Positions 62,345 to 64,000 of a stretch of DNA of 64,000 nucleotides are shown here, in pieces. A program made the translations under genes and the position numbers. This DNA comes from Costus lasius (taxonomy: Eukaryota > Streptophyta > Magnoliopsida > Zingiberales > Costaceae), in assembly GCA_027563935.2 (NCBI GenBank), contig CM050446.2, forward strand, positions 23,997,501-24,061,500, read 5' to 3'. How positions within the stretch are numbered: the first letter of the stretch is position 1; each line of letters starts with the position of its first letter. Under the pieces are notes generated by a model. The model did no database searches. It was not told the origin of the DNA and was given only the letters and a program-made list of their open reading frames with translations.

Positions 62345-63436
62345 CTATACCGCTATCGCCGAGATATGCCCCCGAGTCGGCCAATCCCGCATCAGGTGTG
62401 GCCCCTGGCACAGGAAGCAAGCCAGTGGTCGTCTCGGTCGCTGCTCCAGACCTCTCTCTGCAGGTCGGGCAGGCTCCTGTTGTGGCTGTGGACGCGCCGG
62501 CTGTCCACCGCCCTGCCGTGGAGGCTGTCGCGCCCGTGGTGGTGCTCTCTCCCTCATCGGAGAGCCGCCCTTCGAGGGCGATGCCGAAGTCCTCGGAGAC
62601 GTCGGCCTCGAAGCCCTCGTATCCACCAACCCCTCAGCCACCGCAGCTGCCTCGCGCCAATCCCGCGGAGAGTGTCGCCGCACCTCTGCCTCGGCCCACA
62701 GCTGCAAATGCCGAAGGAACGTGTGCCGCCGGTGCGCCTCCGACATGTCTGGGATCTCCAGCATCAGCGCTGAGTACGCCCGCACATACTCCTGGATGGT
62801 GCCGGTGTGTCGGAGCGCGTCCACCGCGTCCCTCGCCTGGTCCACCAAGTTCCCTGGAAGGAACTGCCGCCGCAGCTCCTCCAGGAAAACGTCCCAGGTC
62901 CATGCCGCTGCCCTCGACGTCGACCCAGTTGTGGTCCGCCACCACAGCTTCGCGTCGGCCGTCAAGTACGCCGTGCACACCTGCACGCGCTCGTCGTCCG
63001 AGATGCGGCTGGAGGTGAAGAACGACTCCATATCCCATATGAAGTTCTCCAACTCCCGCGCGCATCTGCCTCCGAAGATCGCCAGCTCCGGAATCCGCAG
63101 CTTCGCCTTAAGGGCCGCCTGCCCCGAAGCCATCGCCGAAGTGGGACTCCCTCCCTGCGTCTGTGCCTGCGCAAGCACCATGCGCAGCACGACGATCTCG
63201 GCCTGCATCTGCTGCTGTGCCACCTGTGTCTGTTGTAGCAGTGCCGAGAAGCCAGCCACCTGGTCGGCGAGTGTCGCCATGCTCGCCACCGCCTCCTGCA
63301 AAGTAAGGATTTGGAGCCGCTGCTCCTCCGCTCGTAGCTGCAGGTCCTCCACCTGAGGAGCCAATGCAGTGTCCAACTCGCCAGAGACACCCATAAGCTC
63401 CTCCAACCGAGCCACGCGGTCCGCCAGGGAGCTCAT
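62345..63436 (-). CDS. Gypsy-type Gag protein of TR-GAG element 2
   Basis: This 363-aa Gag would form the virus-like particle of a retrotransposon. The frame is open into the LTR, so I set the start at the first ATG after the primer-binding site (63436), giving MSSLADRVARLEELMG. An N-terminal coiled-coil of Leu/Gln-rich heptads (about residues 1-100) precedes the retrotransposon capsid domain. That domain contains AIFGGRC, WWRTTTGS, RRQFLPGNL, EYVRAYSALML and WAEAEVRRHSP. A Pro/Arg-rich linker and a CCHC-like knuckle, CFLCQGPHLMRDW, close the protein. The last Cys of the knuckle is Trp. The frame stops soon after, with no protease or RT. It is intact except for that residue. Expression is unknown. 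Confidence 0.85.
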   Translation of the reverse strand: MSSLADRVARLEELMGVSGELDTALAPQVEDLQLRAEEQRLQILTLQEAVASMATLADQVAGFSALLQQTQVAQQQMQAEIVVLRMVLAQAQTQGGSPTSAMASGQAALKAKLRIPELAIFGGRCARELENFIWDMESFFTSSRISDDERVQVCTAYLTADAKLWWRTTTGSTSRAAAWTWDVFLEELRRQFLPGNLVDQARDAVDALRHTGTIQEYVRAYSALMLEIPDMSEAHRRHTFLRHLQLWAEAEVRRHSPRDWREAAAVAEGLVDTRASRPTSPRTSASPSKGGSPMRERAPPRARQPPRQGGGQPARPQPQQEPARPAERGLEQRPRRPLACFLCQGPHLMRDWPTRGHISAIAV

Positions 63437-63519
63437 CTCCTCTCTGCGACTCCATCGTCGGGGAGCACTCACCACTGCCAGTCTCGCCGCCTGATCATCG
63501 GAATCCACCTCTGCCCGCC

Positions 63520-63530
63520 CTCTGATACCA
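63520..63530 (-). other. Primer-binding site of TR-GAG element 2
   Basis: On the minus strand TGGTATCAGAG follows two bases after the LTR end GTGACA. This matches the initiator-Met-tRNA site. Confidence 0.85.
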
Positions 63531-63532
63531 AC

Positions 63533-64000
63533 TGTCACGCCTGAATTAGACTTAAGCCCGATTACTTAAGCTTAAGCCCGTGCCACGTCACCCAGCCCAA
63601 AAACAACGCGCGTCGATTGCAAATTTTCGTTGCAAATCGGGGCGTTGACTCGATTTTGACCGAAACCCGCCTCGGGATGAACGCGGTGTTGTTCGTCTTC
63701 GTCGCGCGTGCGTCAGAAGGCAGCGCCGCTGCGTGCTCGCCGGAACTGGGATCAAGGACCTGCGGCAGGGAAGTGGAACCGCTCGCGTCCCTCTTCCCCT
63801 CAGCCTCCTCCGTCGGCGCCGCCGCTGGGAGCTGGAAACCCGATATCGGAGGTGGAGAAGACAACCAAGGAACTCGTCGGAGAACAACTCAAGGACGCCG
63901 GAAAGCACACGAAACGGAGGGGAAAGCTTCACCGGTTTATTCCTCCCTACAATCGGGTTACAAAACCCCTCTCCCTCCACCCTATACACAGAGCTCTACA
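63533..64000 (-). repeat. 5' LTR of TR-GAG element 2, partial
   Basis: The first 468 bp in plus-strand view (TGTCACGCC...) match 61052-61519. The remainder lies beyond the window. Confidence 0.9.

Larger units (their letters stand above)
61052..64000 (-). mobile_element. TR-GAG type LTR retrotransposon 2, minus strand, cut by window end
   Basis: On the minus strand the 5' LTR lies at 63533-64000 (and beyond), then a primer-binding site, an intact gag frame, a polypurine tract (ggctgggggaggac, 62033-62046) and the 3' LTR (61052-62032). The internal region is only 1.5 kb and has no pol domain. The left TSD would be ...catgg; the other side is outside the window. The LTRs are similar over the shared 468 bp, with roughly 20 differences by eye. 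It disrupts the NB-ARC gene. Confidence 0.88.

Noticed and set aside
62148..63356. 402-codon plus-strand frame opposite gag
   Set aside because: It is a shadow of the intact minus-strand Gag, which has recognisable capsid and zinc-knuckle motifs.

Overview
The window is nuclear DNA of a flowering plant. It has genes with spliceosomal introns, a polyubiquitin gene with the usual plant 5'-UTR intron, an eIF1/SUI1 gene, a plant-specific ROP-interactive CRIB (RIC) gene and a CC-NB-ARC resistance-gene remnant. Between them lie many nested LTR retrotransposons and hAT-like and Tourist-like MITEs. The GC-rich gag and LTR sequence suggests a monocot, but I cannot name the species from sequence alone.

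Layout. 1-4590: AT-rich spacer with a tandem array of a ~589-bp unit (1818-3884). 4591-7000: polyubiquitin gene on the minus strand (six 76-aa units plus one C-terminal residue, 441-bp intron just before the ATG, TATA-like box near 6636). 7577-14178: a ~2.1-kb segment present twice in direct orientation. Each copy holds a GGTACC-rich hAT-like element and the first 0.4 kb of a Copia LTR; the first copy also carries a 1.2-kb solo LTR with a perfect 5-bp target-site duplication (TSD). 13777-19532: decayed minus-strand Copia element. 20900-28040: Gypsy remnants around a GC-rich hAT-like MITE, into whose right edge a gag-only LTR element (TR-GAG type, 22402-26339, TSD CTAGG) has jumped. 28989-29237: Tourist-like MITE.

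31462-35664: eIF1 gene, four coding exons, 113 aa. 37856-39219: RIC gene, four coding exons, 158 aa, with an apparent GC-AG intron. 39300-42700: AT-rich spacer. 42726-48530: part of a minus-strand Gypsy element whose candidate 5.3-kb LTR contains an unusual array of about 16 short hairpins; two 60-bp inverted-repeat modules lie at and near its ends. 49373-54853: complete but dead Copia element with unusual TA...TA LTR termini and TSD ATAAC. 54859-59900: AT-rich spacer with a hAT-like MITE and a long foldback element. 59929-61051: CC-NB-ARC pseudogene with a 38-bp duplication, a 1-bp deletion and a retrotransposon insertion. 61052-64000: second TR-GAG element, minus strand, with an intact gag reading frame, running off the window.

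Only three genes look functional: polyubiquitin (protein turnover), eIF1 (start-codon selection) and RIC (ROP GTPase effector). All are housekeeping or signalling genes with no visible functional link. The rest records successive transposon insertion and decay. I found no CRISPR-like, prokaryotic or secondary-metabolite system. The most unusual unexplained structure is the hairpin array with its 60-bp modules at 44450-45409.
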